DNA of 64,000 bases from Elymus sibiricus (lineage: Eukaryota; Streptophyta; Magnoliopsida; Poales; Poaceae): positions 392,231,886-392,295,885 of the forward strand of contig CM077666.1 in the NCBI GenBank assembly GCA_039707655.1, read 5' to 3'. Shown here one piece after another: positions 1 to 11,497 of the stretch. Numbering within the stretch: position 1 is the first letter of the stretch; every line of letters begins with the position of its first letter. The notes under the pieces are model-generated. The model had not been told where the DNA came from and searched no databases. It saw nothing but the letters and a program-made list of their open reading frames with translations. The translations under genes and the position numbers were made by a program.

Positions 1-712
1 TTTTGGGCCGCGAGAGCCGGTTTTTGCAATAGAGTGATTCTGCTGAAACAACAACACTTGCATGTAATGGTTATTGATGAAGTCACATAAACGAGTAATC
101 TTTGCTACTGTTTGTAATGAATCGAGAATATCAAAGTGAAGTAAAGTAAATGCCATGCATGGATGTATGCATGTATGCAGAGATGAGATGAGCACAATAA
201 AAAGAACATAATCATAAGCCGGAATATGCTTGCGACGGCCGGCTTATAAAGTGCAAGCTGGCTGCTAAACACAACTTGAAACGGCCGGCTCATAAAGCGC
301 AAGCCGGAATATGCTTTCATGAAGCTGGCACTTAGGCCTGTTGATTTGTCCTCGCTCTCTGAAAGCCGGCTCTCACACAACCAATCGGACGTTTTAACTC
401 TGACAAATTCAGGGTCACATATGTGATTGACTCATCAGACGTATGCCGGGTCGTTTTTTAGGGAGTAGCATCTTGCTAACAGGCAGGTTTAACCAACTTT
501 GTGGCATCTCGCCGGGTTAAAGGGTTTTCTAAGCTAAACTCAATTGAGTTGGAAGCCCCCAAGTAACCAAGATCAACAAATAAAGATCCAGCACACAAGC
601 TTTGAGGCAAAACAACACCGTTACACAGTGCTGCTGGTCGCTATTTTATTTGGTCAAAAACAGGTATGTACACGATGAAAGGTATGTACAAAAATATGAC
701 CCAGTCGATGAC
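1..712 (-). other. 3' untranslated internal region of the gypsy element
   Basis: No coding potential is visible. The stretch between the integrase stop and the missing 3' LTR holds repeated GCCGGC-centred words; a unit of the type cggccggcttataaagtgc occurs near 234 and again near 281. The same GCCGGC word recurs in the LTR near 7745-7800. Confidence 0.6.
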
Positions 713-2660
713 TTAGGTGTAGTATGGCCGGAGCTGGGCAATGTTCCAGGGCCGGCTTGTTTCCCCCTCGGAGGTACGTGATTTATCCGCCTCACATATA
801 TCAACCACGTAATATGACCCATTGTTGAGATTCTTGCTGACCACAAAGGGCCCTTCCCAAGGTGGTGAAAGCTTATGCATGCCAGTCTGGTCTTGTATCA
901 GACGGAGCACTAAGTCACCTTCCTGAATAGTGCGGCTTCAAACTCTACGGCTGTGATAGCGACGTAGGTCTTGCTGATAAATTGTTGATCGGGATGCGGC
1001 AAGGTCGCGCTCTTCCTCCAGAGCATCAAGAGCGTCTTGGTGAGCTTGCTCATTATCTGATTCCACATAGGCCGCCACTCGAGGGGAGTCATGACGAATA
1101 TCACTTGGAAGTACAGCTTCTGCACCATAGACTAGGAAAAATGGCGTATAGCCTGTTGACCTGTTGGGAGTAGTCCGTATGCTCCAAAGCACCGAAGGTA
1201 ATTCTTCTTCCCAGCAACCCGGCGTGCGCTGCAAAGGTACCATGAGTCGGGGTTTGATACCGCGCAGTAATTCCTGATTGGCCCTTTCTGCCTGTCCGTT
1301 GGACTGAGGATGTGCAACCGATGCCAGATCAAGCCGGATGTGCTCCTATTGACAGAACTGTTCCATGACCCCCTTGGACAGATTGGTTCCATTGTCTGTA
1401 ATGATACTGTGCGGGTAGCCAAATCGGAATATCAGCTTTTTTAGAAACTTGACAGTTGTAGCCGCGTCGCAGTTGCTGACTGGCTCTGCTTCCACCCACT
1501 TGGTAAACTTGTCCACAGCCACCAGTAGGTGTGTATGCTTGTTCTTAGAGCGTTTGAAGGGTCCCACCATGTCAAGCCCCCAGACCGCGAACGGCCAAGT
1601 AATCGGTATCATCCTCAACTCTTGAGCCGGCACATGGGCCTGGCGTGCATATTTCTGGCAACCATCACACTTACGGACAATGTCCTCTGCGTCGGCATGA
1701 GCCGTGAGCAAGTAAAAACCGTGTCGGAAGGCCTTCGTGACCAGTGACCTTGAGTCGGCATGGTGTCCACAATCGCCAGAGTGAATCTCATTGAGAATTG
1801 CGCGGCCTTTTTCAGGTGAAACACAACGCTAAAAAACACCAGTGATGCTTCGTCGGTGTAACTCGCCATTGACAATAGTCATAGACTTGGATCGTCTGAT
1901 GATCTGCCGAACGAGGATTTCCTCTGTTGGCAGTTCTCCCCGGCTTAGGTAAGCCAAATAGGGGACCGTCCAATCAGGGATAGCGTGGACAGCAGCCACT
2001 AGAGCCGCCTCCGGGTCAGGAATAACCAAGTCATCCTCTGTTGGTAACTTGACAGACGGATTGTGCAAAACATCCAGGAACACATTGGGTGGCACTGGCT
2101 TGCGCTGAGAACCCAAACGAGAGAGTGCGTCTGCCGCCTCATTCTGTCGGCGATCAATATGGTCAACTTGATAACCTTTGAAGTGTCCAGCAATATTTGT
2201 GACTGCCTGCCAATAAGCCGCCATAAGGGGATCCTTGGAATCCCATGTACCTGAAACTTGCTGGGCCACTAAGTCTGAGTCGCCCAAACACCTGACCCGG
2301 CTCAGGTTCATCTCCTTGGCCATCCGAAGCCCATGAAGCAAAGCCTCATATTCTGCTGCATTGTTAGTACAGGGGAACATGAGTCCCAAACATAACAGAA
2401 CTTATCTCCTCGTGGGGAAGTAATCACAACTCCAGCTCCCGAGCCTTCAAGCTGCCTTGAGCCGTCAAAGTGTATGGACCAGTATGTTGTGTCGGGCTTC
2501 TCTTCGGGAGCCTGCAACTCTATCCAATCATTAATGAAATCCATCAACGCCTGAGATTTGATTGCTGTGCGAGGCACGTATTTGAGATGATGCGGACCGA
2601 GCTCGATGGCCCACTTAGCAACCCAACCTGTCGCCTCCCGGTTCTGGATTATCCCCAAGA
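713..2660 (-). pseudogene. pol: gypsy pol, 3' part: archaeal-type RNase H and integrase (broken)
   Basis: Reads minus from about 2660 to a stop at 713. First comes an RNase H with the motifs IHFDGS, NNAAEYEALLHG and LGDSDLVAQQ, which would degrade the RNA strand of the RNA/DNA hybrid. Integrase follows, with an HHCC zinc finger (GHH and CDGCQKYA) and the catalytic D, D and E in GLDMVGPF, IITDNGTN and GQAERAN, then a C-terminal segment WEGPFVVSKNLNNGSYYVVD. Lesions are a frameshift near 2660 relative to the RT frame, another near 2395, and in-frame stops at 1829, 1346 and 938. The three stop-separated segments below 1830 share one frame. The stops at 1829 (TAG in a TTT-TAG-CGT context) and 938 (TGA) look like C-to-T changes of CAG and CGA. 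The domain order is that of Ty3/gypsy. Confidence 0.85.
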
Positions 2661-3913
2661 GGTGCTGAGCTGACCACGGTGATTGGATGTTCGTGGAGGT
2701 AATGCTTCAGCTTGCGGCTAGCCATAAATACTCCGTAGACCAGTTTTTGCCAGTGTGGATATCGCTGTTTGGACTCGGTTAACACCTCACTGATAAAATA
2801 CACAGGGTGTTGGACTGGATATTCCTTGCTATCCTCCTTGCGCTCTACCACGACTGCCACGCTTACCGCTTTATTATTGGCAGCAATATATAGCAACATT
2901 GGTTCCTTCTCACGAGGGGCAGCAAGGACTGGCGGCTCAGACAACTGCTTCTTAAGGGCCTCAAAAGCCTGATCTGCAGCATCACTCCAGACGAAGTCAT
3001 CTGATTTCTTAAGAAACTGGTATAACGGAATTGCCTTCTCTCCAAGCCGGCTTATGAACCGACTTAGTGCCGCAACCCGCCCGGCCAGCTTCTGCACGTC
3101 ATTCAGTCTGGCCAGCTTAGCCAAGGTCGTGATTGCCTTGATCTTTTCCTGGTTAGCTTCAATGCCATGCTCGGAAACAAGAAATCCCAGAAGTTTTCCT
3201 GCAGGGACACCAAAAACACACTTCTCCGGGTTAAGCTTCATCTGGTAGACACGGAGGTTGTCAAATGTTTCCTTGAGATCCTCCAACAGAGTTTCTTTCT
3301 TGCAAGACTTAACCACAATGTCATCAACATAAGCATGAACGTTCCGCCCGATCTGTTTATGAAAGCAGCTTTGGACACAACGCTGGTAAGTCGCCTGTGC
3401 ACACTTCAGACCAAACGGCATGGTTGTATAACAGAAGGCCCCAAAGGGTGTGATGAAAGCTGTCTTTTCCTGGTCTTCCAACTTCATTTTGATCTGATGA
3501 TAGCCAGAGTAAGCATCCTGGAAGCATAGACTCTTGCAACCAGCCGTAGCATCGATGATCTGGTCAATGCAGGGCAAGGCAAAGGGGTCACTAGGACAAG
3601 CCTTATTCAGGTCTGTGTAATCAACACACATCCGCCAAGTCCCGTTTTTCTTCAGAACAAGCACTGGGTTAGCTAGCCATTCAGGATGGAAGACTTCGAC
3701 GATGAACCCGGCAGCTAGGAGCCGGGCCACTTCTTCACCAATAGCTTTCCGCCTTCCCTCATTAAAACGACGGAGATACTGGCGAACTGGCTTAAACTTG
3801 GGATCCACATTAAGGGAGTGCTCAGCGAGTTCTCTCGGTACAACTGGCATGTCAGAAGGTTTCCATGCAAAAATGTCCCGGTTCTCATGGATGAACTCGA
3901 TGAGCGCGCTTTC
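2615..3913 (-). pseudogene. pol: gypsy pol: reverse transcriptase and first RNase H
   Basis: An open frame of more than 400 codons on the minus strand. RT motifs in order are KKNGTWRMCVDYTDLNKACP, DAYSGYHQI, TPFGAFCYTTMPFGLK and the catalytic YVDD near base 3325. The Ty3-type connection and RNase H follow, with FVWSDAADQAFEALKK and the degenerate VYFISEVLTESKQRYP. This enzyme copies element RNA into cDNA in cytoplasmic particles. The frame is continuous with the gag-protease segment upstream but separated from it by a TAG at 3914-3916. At its 3' end it runs out of frame near 2660, where the expected RNase H continuation moves to another frame. RT itself looks full length. Confidence 0.9.
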
Positions 3914-5760
3914 CTATTTGGGATCCATATTTACCCCGATGGTGAACTGCTCAGAAGAGTTGCCCGGGGTGAAATCAACTTGCTTTGTGTCTCTGGCCGA
4001 CTTAAACTTGAGCAGAGGGTCTGACTCCATTGTGGGCTTCTTCAGTGACGTCCTGTCTGACGGGTCAACATTGTCCTTATAGTACCGCACTTCCTCCGCA
4101 GCGCAAGCCGTCTCGGCGTATGCTGCATCTCCTTCCTCGCACTCGAGTGCAATCTTCCGGTTGCCTTCCACTGTGATGGTTCCCCTTGGTCCTGGCATCT
4201 TCATCTTTAAGTAAACATAGCACGGCCGTGCCATGAACCGCGCATAAGCCGGCCAGCCAAATAAGGCGTGGTATGGGCTCTTAAGTTTGACCACCTCATA
4301 GGACAGGAACTCAGAACGCCAGTTATCCTCTGAGCCAAAGGCCACCTCAAGGGAAATTCTTCCCATGGGATAGGCCGACTTGCCAGGAACAATGTCGTGA
4401 AAGACTATAGAGGACGGAGTTAACTGCTTATCGGACAGATTCATTCGTCTGAACGTGTCATAGTACAGAATGTTGATGCTGCTGCCTCTGTCCATGAGCA
4501 CCTTAGTCAGGGTATAGCCGCCGACTTGTGGTGCAACCACCAGAGCCAGGTGGCCAGGGTGGTCAAGGAGGACAGGATGATCTGCCCTGCTCCAGGTAAC
4601 CGGCTGCTCAAACCAGTTGAGATAGTAAGGAGTTGCCGGATCAACCGTGTGGGCGGCTCGTCGCTGCACCTTCCGATCCCGCTTGCAGGTACTGGTGGTG
4701 AAAACATGATACTGTCCGCTATTTAACTGTTTCGGGTTACTCTGAAACCCTGCCGCATCAGCTTGATGCTGATTTCCCTGGTTGTTTCTCTGATTGCCAC
4801 CTCCAGTATTATCAGCCCCCTGAAACCCGCCGCCTTGGCCACTGTTCCCCTGGAAGCCGGGTCCTGCGAAGGGCCCTTGCAAGCCGGGTCCCTGGTTGGC
4901 GGGTTGTCCGCCGTTGCCACCCCCATTATGATGATTCTGGAAGACCCGCTTGGCAAACTCTTGCATGACATAGCAATGTTCCCAGGAGTGACTGGACGGC
5001 TTACCATTGTAATTGTGCTTCGGACAAGGAGCCTTGAGAGCTTCCTTGTAAGTGAGAGGACGATTACCAAAGGACTGCCTCCGAGAACCGTCGTTCTGAC
5101 GTTGACCCTTGTTATCTGCGTTTGTGTTTGCCACTAGATCAGAGCTACCATCGTAACCCTTGCGTTTACCGCCGTTGTTGTTCTGACCATTACTGTTGTT
5201 CTGCTGCTGACCCTTACCACCGGCTTTCTTCCCCTTATCAGATTTCTCTTCGTCCGATAACGGATCCTTGGTGTTATCTGACTCCGCATACCGGGTTAAG
5301 ACATCCATGAGGTCACCCATATCTTGGACCTTTCGCTTGAGTCGCCCTAGCTTCTGGACTAGGGGCTGAAACTTGCATGTTCGTTCCAAAACGAGCACTG
5401 CATGAGCCGCCGAGATGCTGTCAGAACTGTGTATGACCTCCGCAACCCGGCGAGCCCAGTGATGTGCTGACTCATCCTCGCGCTGGACACAACGCTCAAG
5501 ATCAACAATTGTGGTTGGCCTTTTACAGGTTCCCTGGAAATTTTTGATGAAGCGCTCCTTCAGTTCCTGCCATGTGTTGACAGAATTCGCCGGTAGGTTT
5601 TTCATCCAGGTGCGTGCAGGGCCTTCCAACATTAGAGGCAGGTAACGCGCGCACACTGACTCACTTGCGCCCAACAAGTCCATTGCCAACTCATAACTCT
5701 CGATCCACTCGGTGGGCTCCAGATTCGCTGTATAGTTAGGAACCTTGCGAGGACCTTTGA
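3914..5760 (-). pseudogene. gag: gypsy gag (C-terminal part) and protease
   Basis: The minus-strand frame holds the retrotransposon gag core (GPARTWMKNLPANSVNTWQE, then FIKNFQGTCKRP). A long low-complexity Gly/Asn/Gln linker follows (about 4750-5230 in bases), with one short Cys/His segment (APCPKHNYNGK...HSWEHC) that resembles the Tat-type nucleic-acid-binding motif. A retropepsin-like segment, TKVLMDRGSSINILYYDTF, lies near base 4490. The family's active site is D-[T/S/G]-G; here the middle position reads D-R-G, so the protease is probably inactive. The segment ends in TAG at 3914, directly in frame with RT. That stop could be a decay mutation or, less likely, a natural boundary. Confidence 0.8.
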
Positions 5761-7286
5761 AATCGGGGGGGTATGCGCGCCTCTCGCAGCGCTGGTATTA
5801 AACATGGAGTTCCGATCATGCGGCTCGAAGAGCCCCCAAGTGGGCCATCTGGCTGGGTTGCGACGGGCGAGTTGACATTCGGCGGCGGGTTGATATCCGG
5901 CGGCGGGTTGACTCGCGCCGGTGTGTTGACGTGCGCCAGCGGGTTACGCCCTGCACGCGCGTTTTCCTCCTCCCACGCTCGAAGAACTCGAGCTGCCTCC
6001 GCAACGTCTTGTGGGATCCTAGGTTGGTGCTGTTCCGCCAGCGGCTGGGCGGCTCTCCTCCGATGCGCGCTGCTGGAGACTGCTGGCGACTCAGGACGCT
6101 GGCTCCTAGTACGGCTCTGGTGAGGGGTTGAGTGAAGACGGTGATGGCTATGTGAGTAGTTGGCCTGCTGCACTACTGCTGTCTTGAGCATTGCAATGGT
6201 GTTCCTGGCCTCTATCTGAATCGGGCCATCCCCCTCAATCTGAATAGCTGCCAAGTTGTGGGTCGCTGCCAGCACGTTATCAACCGGGTTAGAGTAGTGT
6301 CCAATTGGGGTCTGGAACCGGTGAGACAGCAGCTGCTGCTGTTGGTCTGGCGTGCGATGCTGGGCCGGCTCCCGCTGCTGAACCGGCTGTTGCGAAGGCG
6401 GCTCTCCCGTGGGGATGACTCCAGCCCCCAGGTTCGTCGGAGCTGGCGGTGTGGTGAACAGCTGGGTCGGCTCGAGATTGGCCGGAAGCCGGCTCTGATG
6501 ACTCCTCTGGTGGACAAGTTCCGACTCGGCCTGTCGGCGGCTTAGGTAACTCGCCTCCTCCAGACGCTACCGCTCCTCGGCAATCCGGGTCTGTTCCTGT
6601 ACCATGCGGGCATTCTCCGCATTGATATCCTCCTGGATCTTGGCCATCTGCTTGCGACACTTTGTGATCTCCGTGTTGCGTGCCGCTGCGTTCTCCGTCA
6701 ACAAGGCCGCCAGCGTGGTCATCAAGTCCGCGAGTGCCTGAACCCCGGTTTTCTGAGAGCCGGTGGCCGACGCGCCGGCTCCTCCTGAGCTGGCAAGGAG
6801 GTTGTTCTGCCCCGCCGTTGGATTGGCCGGGTCACGCACCGGATCTTGCCTACCCGCCATGTATACCGCCGCAAAGCGAGGCGGCTCTGGGCTCTCTGGG
6901 AAGACGCCGTCCATGTGCCCGAGCCCTCCAGCATGCGGGGGGAGGATTGACTCGGTTTCTCCCGTCGAGGACTCGCCGTCAGATTGTATGAGCGTATCAT
7001 CTTCAGAATGGGAGTTCTCCGACAAGGCCACCCCTTGGGTGAAGCCTACGAAGACATGGTTCCGGGCGGCTTGACGCGGGCCGGGTCTCGCCTGACTCGG
7101 CCCAGCGCGGCGTGCTGACTCAACGCCGGCGATGCTCTCCAACCCGGCGGCCGACTCGCCGACCACGCCGATGAAGGTATGGATTTTGCCGAAGGGGACC
7201 CGGTACCCGTACTCAATCGAGTCGGCGTCGGGGCCCCAGTATGAATCGTCGATGTAGAACTTCCCGCGGCGGCTCTTGGTCATCAT
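5736..7286 (-). pseudogene. gag: gypsy gag, N-terminal part
   Basis: The first ATG after the primer-binding site is at 7286 (a second Met is at 7283). The frame runs through a low-complexity, Ala/Gly/Pro/Gln-rich N-terminal gag extension with a charged coiled-coil-like stretch (ITKCRKQMAKIQEDINAENA, near 6640). It meets TAG at 6567-6569 (CGG-TAG-CGT, one change from CAG) and resumes in the same frame to 5736. Around a run of seven cytosines on the coding strand (about 5766-5772) the frame shifts; the gag core continues in another frame from about 5760. The function is a structural particle protein. The assignment rests on position and continuity with the gag core. Confidence 0.7.
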
Positions 7287-7362
7287 GCCAACCGCGTACT
7301 TCCCAAACCCTGGAAGAGATCCCGCTAAGAACTCAATTCCACCGTGCGTGTGCCCCACGGTG

Positions 7363-7369
7363 GGCGCCA
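7363..7369 (-). promoter_or_regulatory. Primer-binding site of the gypsy element
   Basis: Minus-strand TGGCGCC begins two bases inside the LTR end at 7372. TGGCGCC-type sites are usual for plant gypsy elements. Confidence 0.75.
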
Positions 7370-7371
7370 AC

Positions 7372-7897
7372 TGTCGTGGTTTTGACACGGCAGATGCCCT
7401 AGTGAAAGGACTTAGAGATGAGGTCATCGCACAAATGTGGAAGCTTAACGGGGTTGATCGGGAACGAGAAGATGCCGGGTTACCCAGGTTCGGCCCCTCA
7501 CGGTGGAGGTAAAAGCCTACGTCCTGCTTGATTATATTGATGTGGTTCTCGATTACAAGGATGCGGATTCACTAACCTAGCTTTCGATGAGATTTCAACT
7601 TGTCTTTTTCGTATAGGTGCTCCCCTTTATATATACAGGCGGAACCCTAGATTACATGAGAGTCCGGGTCGTTCTTTGACCTGTCTCCTACTCTTTCCTA
7701 CTTGTTCTCCAAGACGGCCTTCACGCCACTCTTCTTCTCGTGAGCCGGCCCATTGCTTAAGCCGGCCTATCTCACCGGGCCTCGTTAAGCCGGCCCGCCG
7801 AGAGTCCTTCAGCCCTGCAGTAAGTTGACCCGCTGAGCTTGCTCCATGGCCGGGTTATCACCCTGCCGGGTCTACATGCTGGTAAATATCCCCAACA
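7372..7897 (-). repeat. 5' LTR of the gypsy element
   Basis: 526 bp beginning TG and ending CA on both strands. It is bounded on the left by the PBS and on the right by the older element. On the minus strand a TATA-like 'tatatataaa' box lies near 7625-7635. GCCGGC words cluster near 7745-7800, in U3. Confidence 0.75.
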
Positions 7898-7921
7898 CAC
7901 TCTGCTGCTACCACAGAGCAA

Positions 7922-9505
7922 GTGGATGAAGAAATTGAAGTCGAAGAAGATGCTTCGCTTCACCAAGTCATGTCTCGAAAGCCCTCACAGGTACCGCAGA
8001 CTGAAGAAAATGCCACTGCTTCATCTGGAAGTAGTGAAGAAACTGAAGAGGATGTGGACATTGACGGTGCAACTACCCCTCCAATCATTGACGAATTTTG
8101 GGAAGCTTTCCATCCAAATTCGCCCCTCACCACTCCTCTGATGCAAGTGCCACAGTCACCCGCCATCATTGTAGAAATTCACACGGGCTCTGAGGAAAGA
8201 CAACCATCACCACTCCAAAGCATTCTTGCAGAAATTCCAGCTACAGCAGCTGATGAAATTGCTCAAGATGAGCCAATGGTTGATGTCGTCAATACATCCC
8301 CTCAGCGCGATGACTCAATTCCTTCAGCAGATACCGATACAGTTCCAACTGCCACTGCTGAGGAAATTGCCAAATCACTTGCTGTGACAGATCCGAATGA
8401 TTCCACTGGGTCCCCACGACTAGTGTTTGGCGTACGCAAAAACATGCACAACCTTCACCTTGTACCTGTGATGGCAAATATTGGCAGAGTCCTCAAGCGG
8501 CCTCAGTTTGATAATGCCAAATTCTTCGAAGAGAAGAACTTCTTCATTGGTGAGTCCCCATATGACTCATCCAAGATTAGGCACCTGTGCTTCTGGACAA
8601 GGACACAGATGAACTTCTATGCTTCGCTCTTATTCGACAAGAACAAAGTATTCCCACATCGCCATATTCCTCACGTGGATATGGAGTCTTTACCGTGCTT
8701 TCGGCCAGTTCTGGCTGTTCTTCACGATGCTGGATTACTCAACTTCTGCTCTAACGCCTGCGATTGGAATGAATAACTCATTCTTCAATTCTACGCCACA
8801 GTGCATTTCTCTGGAGACGCTGACGACATTGCAACATGGGCTCTGGACTGGATGAGTGAAGACACTCACTACAAAGCACCAATTGAAGAACTTCTTCGAG
8901 CTCTCCCAGTTGAACCACCCCATGAAGAAGCAAGGAGAATTTATGAAGAAACTGAGCTGCCCAACCACCTGATGCAAGTGCTTATGAAGCCTATCGCTGA
9001 AGGAGAAGCACCAAGGACAACCTTCCTAGTGAAGGATTTGCTATATGTGCCAAGAACGGTGTATCGCATTCTGGCCAAAACCCTCAGTCCAATCAAGGGA
9101 CACAACTCCAATACTGAAGAAGTTGTGGGAATTATGAAGAATTTGCTGTTCCATATAATTCATGGTACTCCCATCAACATTCATGATTTCTTTCTGAGGA
9201 CTTTGGTCACAGTGGCACAGTCGCCTTTTGATCTAAAGCCATATGCTCCATGGATCATGAGATTCATCAGATCCCGATCTACAATTCACTACAAGGCTGA
9301 CAGTCAAAATCATTTGAGCTATTTGCCTGAAGTAGAAGTTCTTCAGAGCACCATCTCCTCAGTTCCTAGATGGTGCTCTGAAGAAATTTTCAGACCATTG
9401 TTGCGCCGCGTGCCAGCTGTCAACTGGATTCTTATCCTGACAACGGTCGAATCAGACAAGGGCATTTATGACAATTCATGTCGGGTTGCCCCTGGATATA
9501 AATAG
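7922..9505 (+). pseudogene. Putative plant transposon protein (PF20167-like), one in-frame stop
   Basis: About 528 codons in one frame interrupted by a single TAA at 8774-8776, in the context DWNE-stop-LILQFYA; it looks like GAA changed to TAA. The N-terminal half is acidic and low-complexity. The C-terminal half (from about base 8430) is the conserved part, with FFIGESPYD, HADME-like HVDMESLPCF, LLFHIIHGTPIN and KPYAPWIMRFIR. I recognise it as the grass domain annotated in Pfam as 'putative plant transposon protein'; its biochemical role is unknown. The 5' end is missing because the gypsy element lies directly upstream, so the Met at 8186 or any other is not a reliable start. The last ~45 codons probably read into the LTR. 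Confidence 0.65.
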
Positions 9506-9539
9506 CCCCCCCCCCCACAACCACTTGTTGGTTGGCTGC

Positions 9540-11129
9540 TGTGGGATCGAGGAGATAGGTCTAGAGGGGGGGTGAATAGACTCCTAACCAGCCAAAGGTG
9601 CAGTTTTTAATTTCTCTTTTGAACTTAGGCAGATTTTGGCACAAGTTAAGATCACTTCAATACTTTCTACACATGCATATCTAGAGATTGAGCAGCGGAA
9701 ATAGTAAAGCATGCAATAGTGCGGAAAGTAAATGGGTAGAGTATGGAAGATCAAACGCAATGAAGACACGGTGGTTTTTGGCGTGGTTCCGATAGGTGGT
9801 GCTATCGTACGTCCACGTTGATGGAGACTTCAACCCACGAAGGGTAACGGCTGCGCGAGTCCACGGAGGGCTCCACCCACGAAGGGTCCACGAAGAAGCA
9901 ACCTTGTCTATTCCACCATGGCTTACGTCCACGAAGGACTAGCCTCACTCGGGGTAGATCTTCACGAAGTAGGCGATCTCCTTGCCCTTACAAACTCCTT
10001 GGTTCAACTCCACATCTGGTTGGAGGCTCCCAAGTGACACCTAACCAATCTAGGAGACACCACTCTCCAAAAGGTAATAGACGGTGTGTTGTTGATGAAC
10101 TCCTTGCTCTTGTGCTTCAAATGATAGTCTTCCCAGCACTCAATCAACTCCTCACAGATTTGGCTATGGTGGAAGAGGGATTTGAGTGGAAAGCAACTTG
10201 GGAAAGGCTAGAAATCAAGATTCAAATGGTAGGAATGGAATGGCTTGATCTCAACACATGAGCAGGTGGTTCTCTCTCAGAAAATGTATGGTGGAAGTGT
10301 AGGCACGTTCTGATGGCTCTCCTTACTGAGAAGGATGGGGTGGAGGGGTATATATAGCCTCCACACAAAATCCAACCGTTACACACTTTTGACCCAACTC
10401 GGTGGCACCAAAACAATCATCTCGGTAGCACCAAACTGTGTAAAAGATATGAACGTGAGGAATCTCGGTGGGACCGATACGAACAACTCGGATGGACCGA
10501 AGTGCAATGGCTTAGGGCAATCCTCATCTCGGTGGCACCGATTGCATCAACTCGGTAGGACCGAAGTGAAGCAATAAGGCAACAGAGAGTTGGCAAGCCA
10601 TCTCGGTGAGACCGATTTGCAAACTCGGTGAGACCGAAGTAAGTGCAAACGATTACAGAGAGTTGGCAAGGCCATCTCTGTGGGACCGAGATCCATTTCG
10701 GTGGATCCGATTTGTTAGGGTTTGGCAGTGGCTAAGTCTTGGATGAACTCGGTGAGGCCGGGTAGGAAATATCGGTGGGGCCGAGTTGGACTTTAGGTTT
10801 AGGACATATTTGGGTAGAGAGAGTGGTTGAGGGTTTAGGAATACTGTCACTAAGCACTTGAGCAAAAAGACCATTAAGCAACACCTCATCCCCTTTTAAT
10901 AGTATTGGCTTTCCTATGGACTCAATGTGATCTTGGCTCACTAAACCAAAAATGTAGAGTCTTGATCTTTTGCCAATTCTTGTCCTTAGCATTTTGAGGG
11001 GTCCACGTCTCTAGTCCATGCCACGCCATTGTTGAACTTGTCTGAAATTTACTAGATAAAAGCATTAGTCCAACAACATGTATGTTGACATAAATTACCA
11101 AAACCACCAAGGGAGCAAATGTGCTTTCA
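9540..11129 (-). repeat. 3' LTR of copia copy A
   Basis: 1590 bp, beginning tgtgggatcgag on the plus strand and ending gtgctttca. The minus-strand TATA box TATATATA is at 10349-10356, and an array of CTCGGT...ACCGAG palindromes at 10396-10789 lies upstream of it in U3. Confidence 0.95.
10396..10789 (-). repeat. Palindromic CTCGGT/ACCGAG array in copia U3
   Basis: Eleven or so imperfect copies of a 14-16-bp inverted repeat of form CTCGGTnnnACCGA lie at irregular 20-50-bp spacing. Flanks alternate between aa..agt and at..att. The array lies 40-440 bp upstream of the TATA box. The same array recurs at 19297-19690, 11843-12234 and 61895-62288 in the other LTR copies. Confidence 0.85.
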
Positions 11130-11130
11130 A

Positions 11131-11143
11131 TCTCCCCCTTTTT
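11131..11143 (-). promoter_or_regulatory. Polypurine tract of copia copy A
   Basis: Minus-strand AAAAAGGGGGAGA directly precedes the 3' LTR and is repeated at 62633-62645 in copy B. It is the plus-strand primer site for reverse transcription. Confidence 0.85.
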
Positions 11144-11327
11144 CGTAATTGATGACAACATAAATCAAAGCTTTAAATAAAGATTTAGCAGAGGTATGTA
11201 TGAAAGATTTCAAGGAAACATGTAACATGTATGAGCTCCCTTGAACTCCCCCTGAAGATGTGCATAACATGATGATATCTTATGGGAAATATACATGCAA
11301 CATGTATCTTGGCTATATGCATCAGAG

Positions 11328-11329
<2 letters not shown>

Positions 11330-11405
<76 letters not shown>
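11330..11405. repeat. (TA)n microsatellite, about 37 units
   Basis: An uninterrupted TA run of about 76 bp. The same place in copia copy B (62833-62841) has only about four units, so the tract has expanded in this copy. Confidence 0.98.
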
Positions 11406-11407
<2 letters not shown>

Positions 11408-11497
11408 CATTTAGATATCCACATGTCCATGATCTTCTTCTTGCAAACAATATATACCAGCAAGAGGTCAATCATGCACATGAGTGTGATGCATATA

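Larger units (their letters stand above)
1..7897 (-). mobile_element. Ty3/gypsy LTR retrotransposon, Tat-type, decayed, 3' LTR off the left edge
   Basis: Minus-strand element with, in element order, a 5' LTR (7897-7372), a TGGCGCC primer-binding site, gag, protease, reverse transcriptase/RNase H, a second archaeal-type RNase H, integrase and a 3' untranslated stretch reaching base 1. No sequence in 1-712 matches the LTR at 7372-7897, so the 3' LTR lies outside the window. The second RNase H region (motif AAEYEALLHG) is a hallmark of the Tat lineage. The coding region is broken by about five in-frame stops and three frameshifts, so this copy is not autonomous. It is inserted in an older plus-strand element whose sequence resumes at 7898. 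The TSD cannot be checked because one end is missing. Confidence 0.85.

Noticed and set aside
10396..10789. Possible CRISPR-like array because of regular short palindromic repeats
   Set aside because: Repeats are degenerate, spacing is irregular, the host is a plant nucleus, and the array recurs in every LTR of the family.
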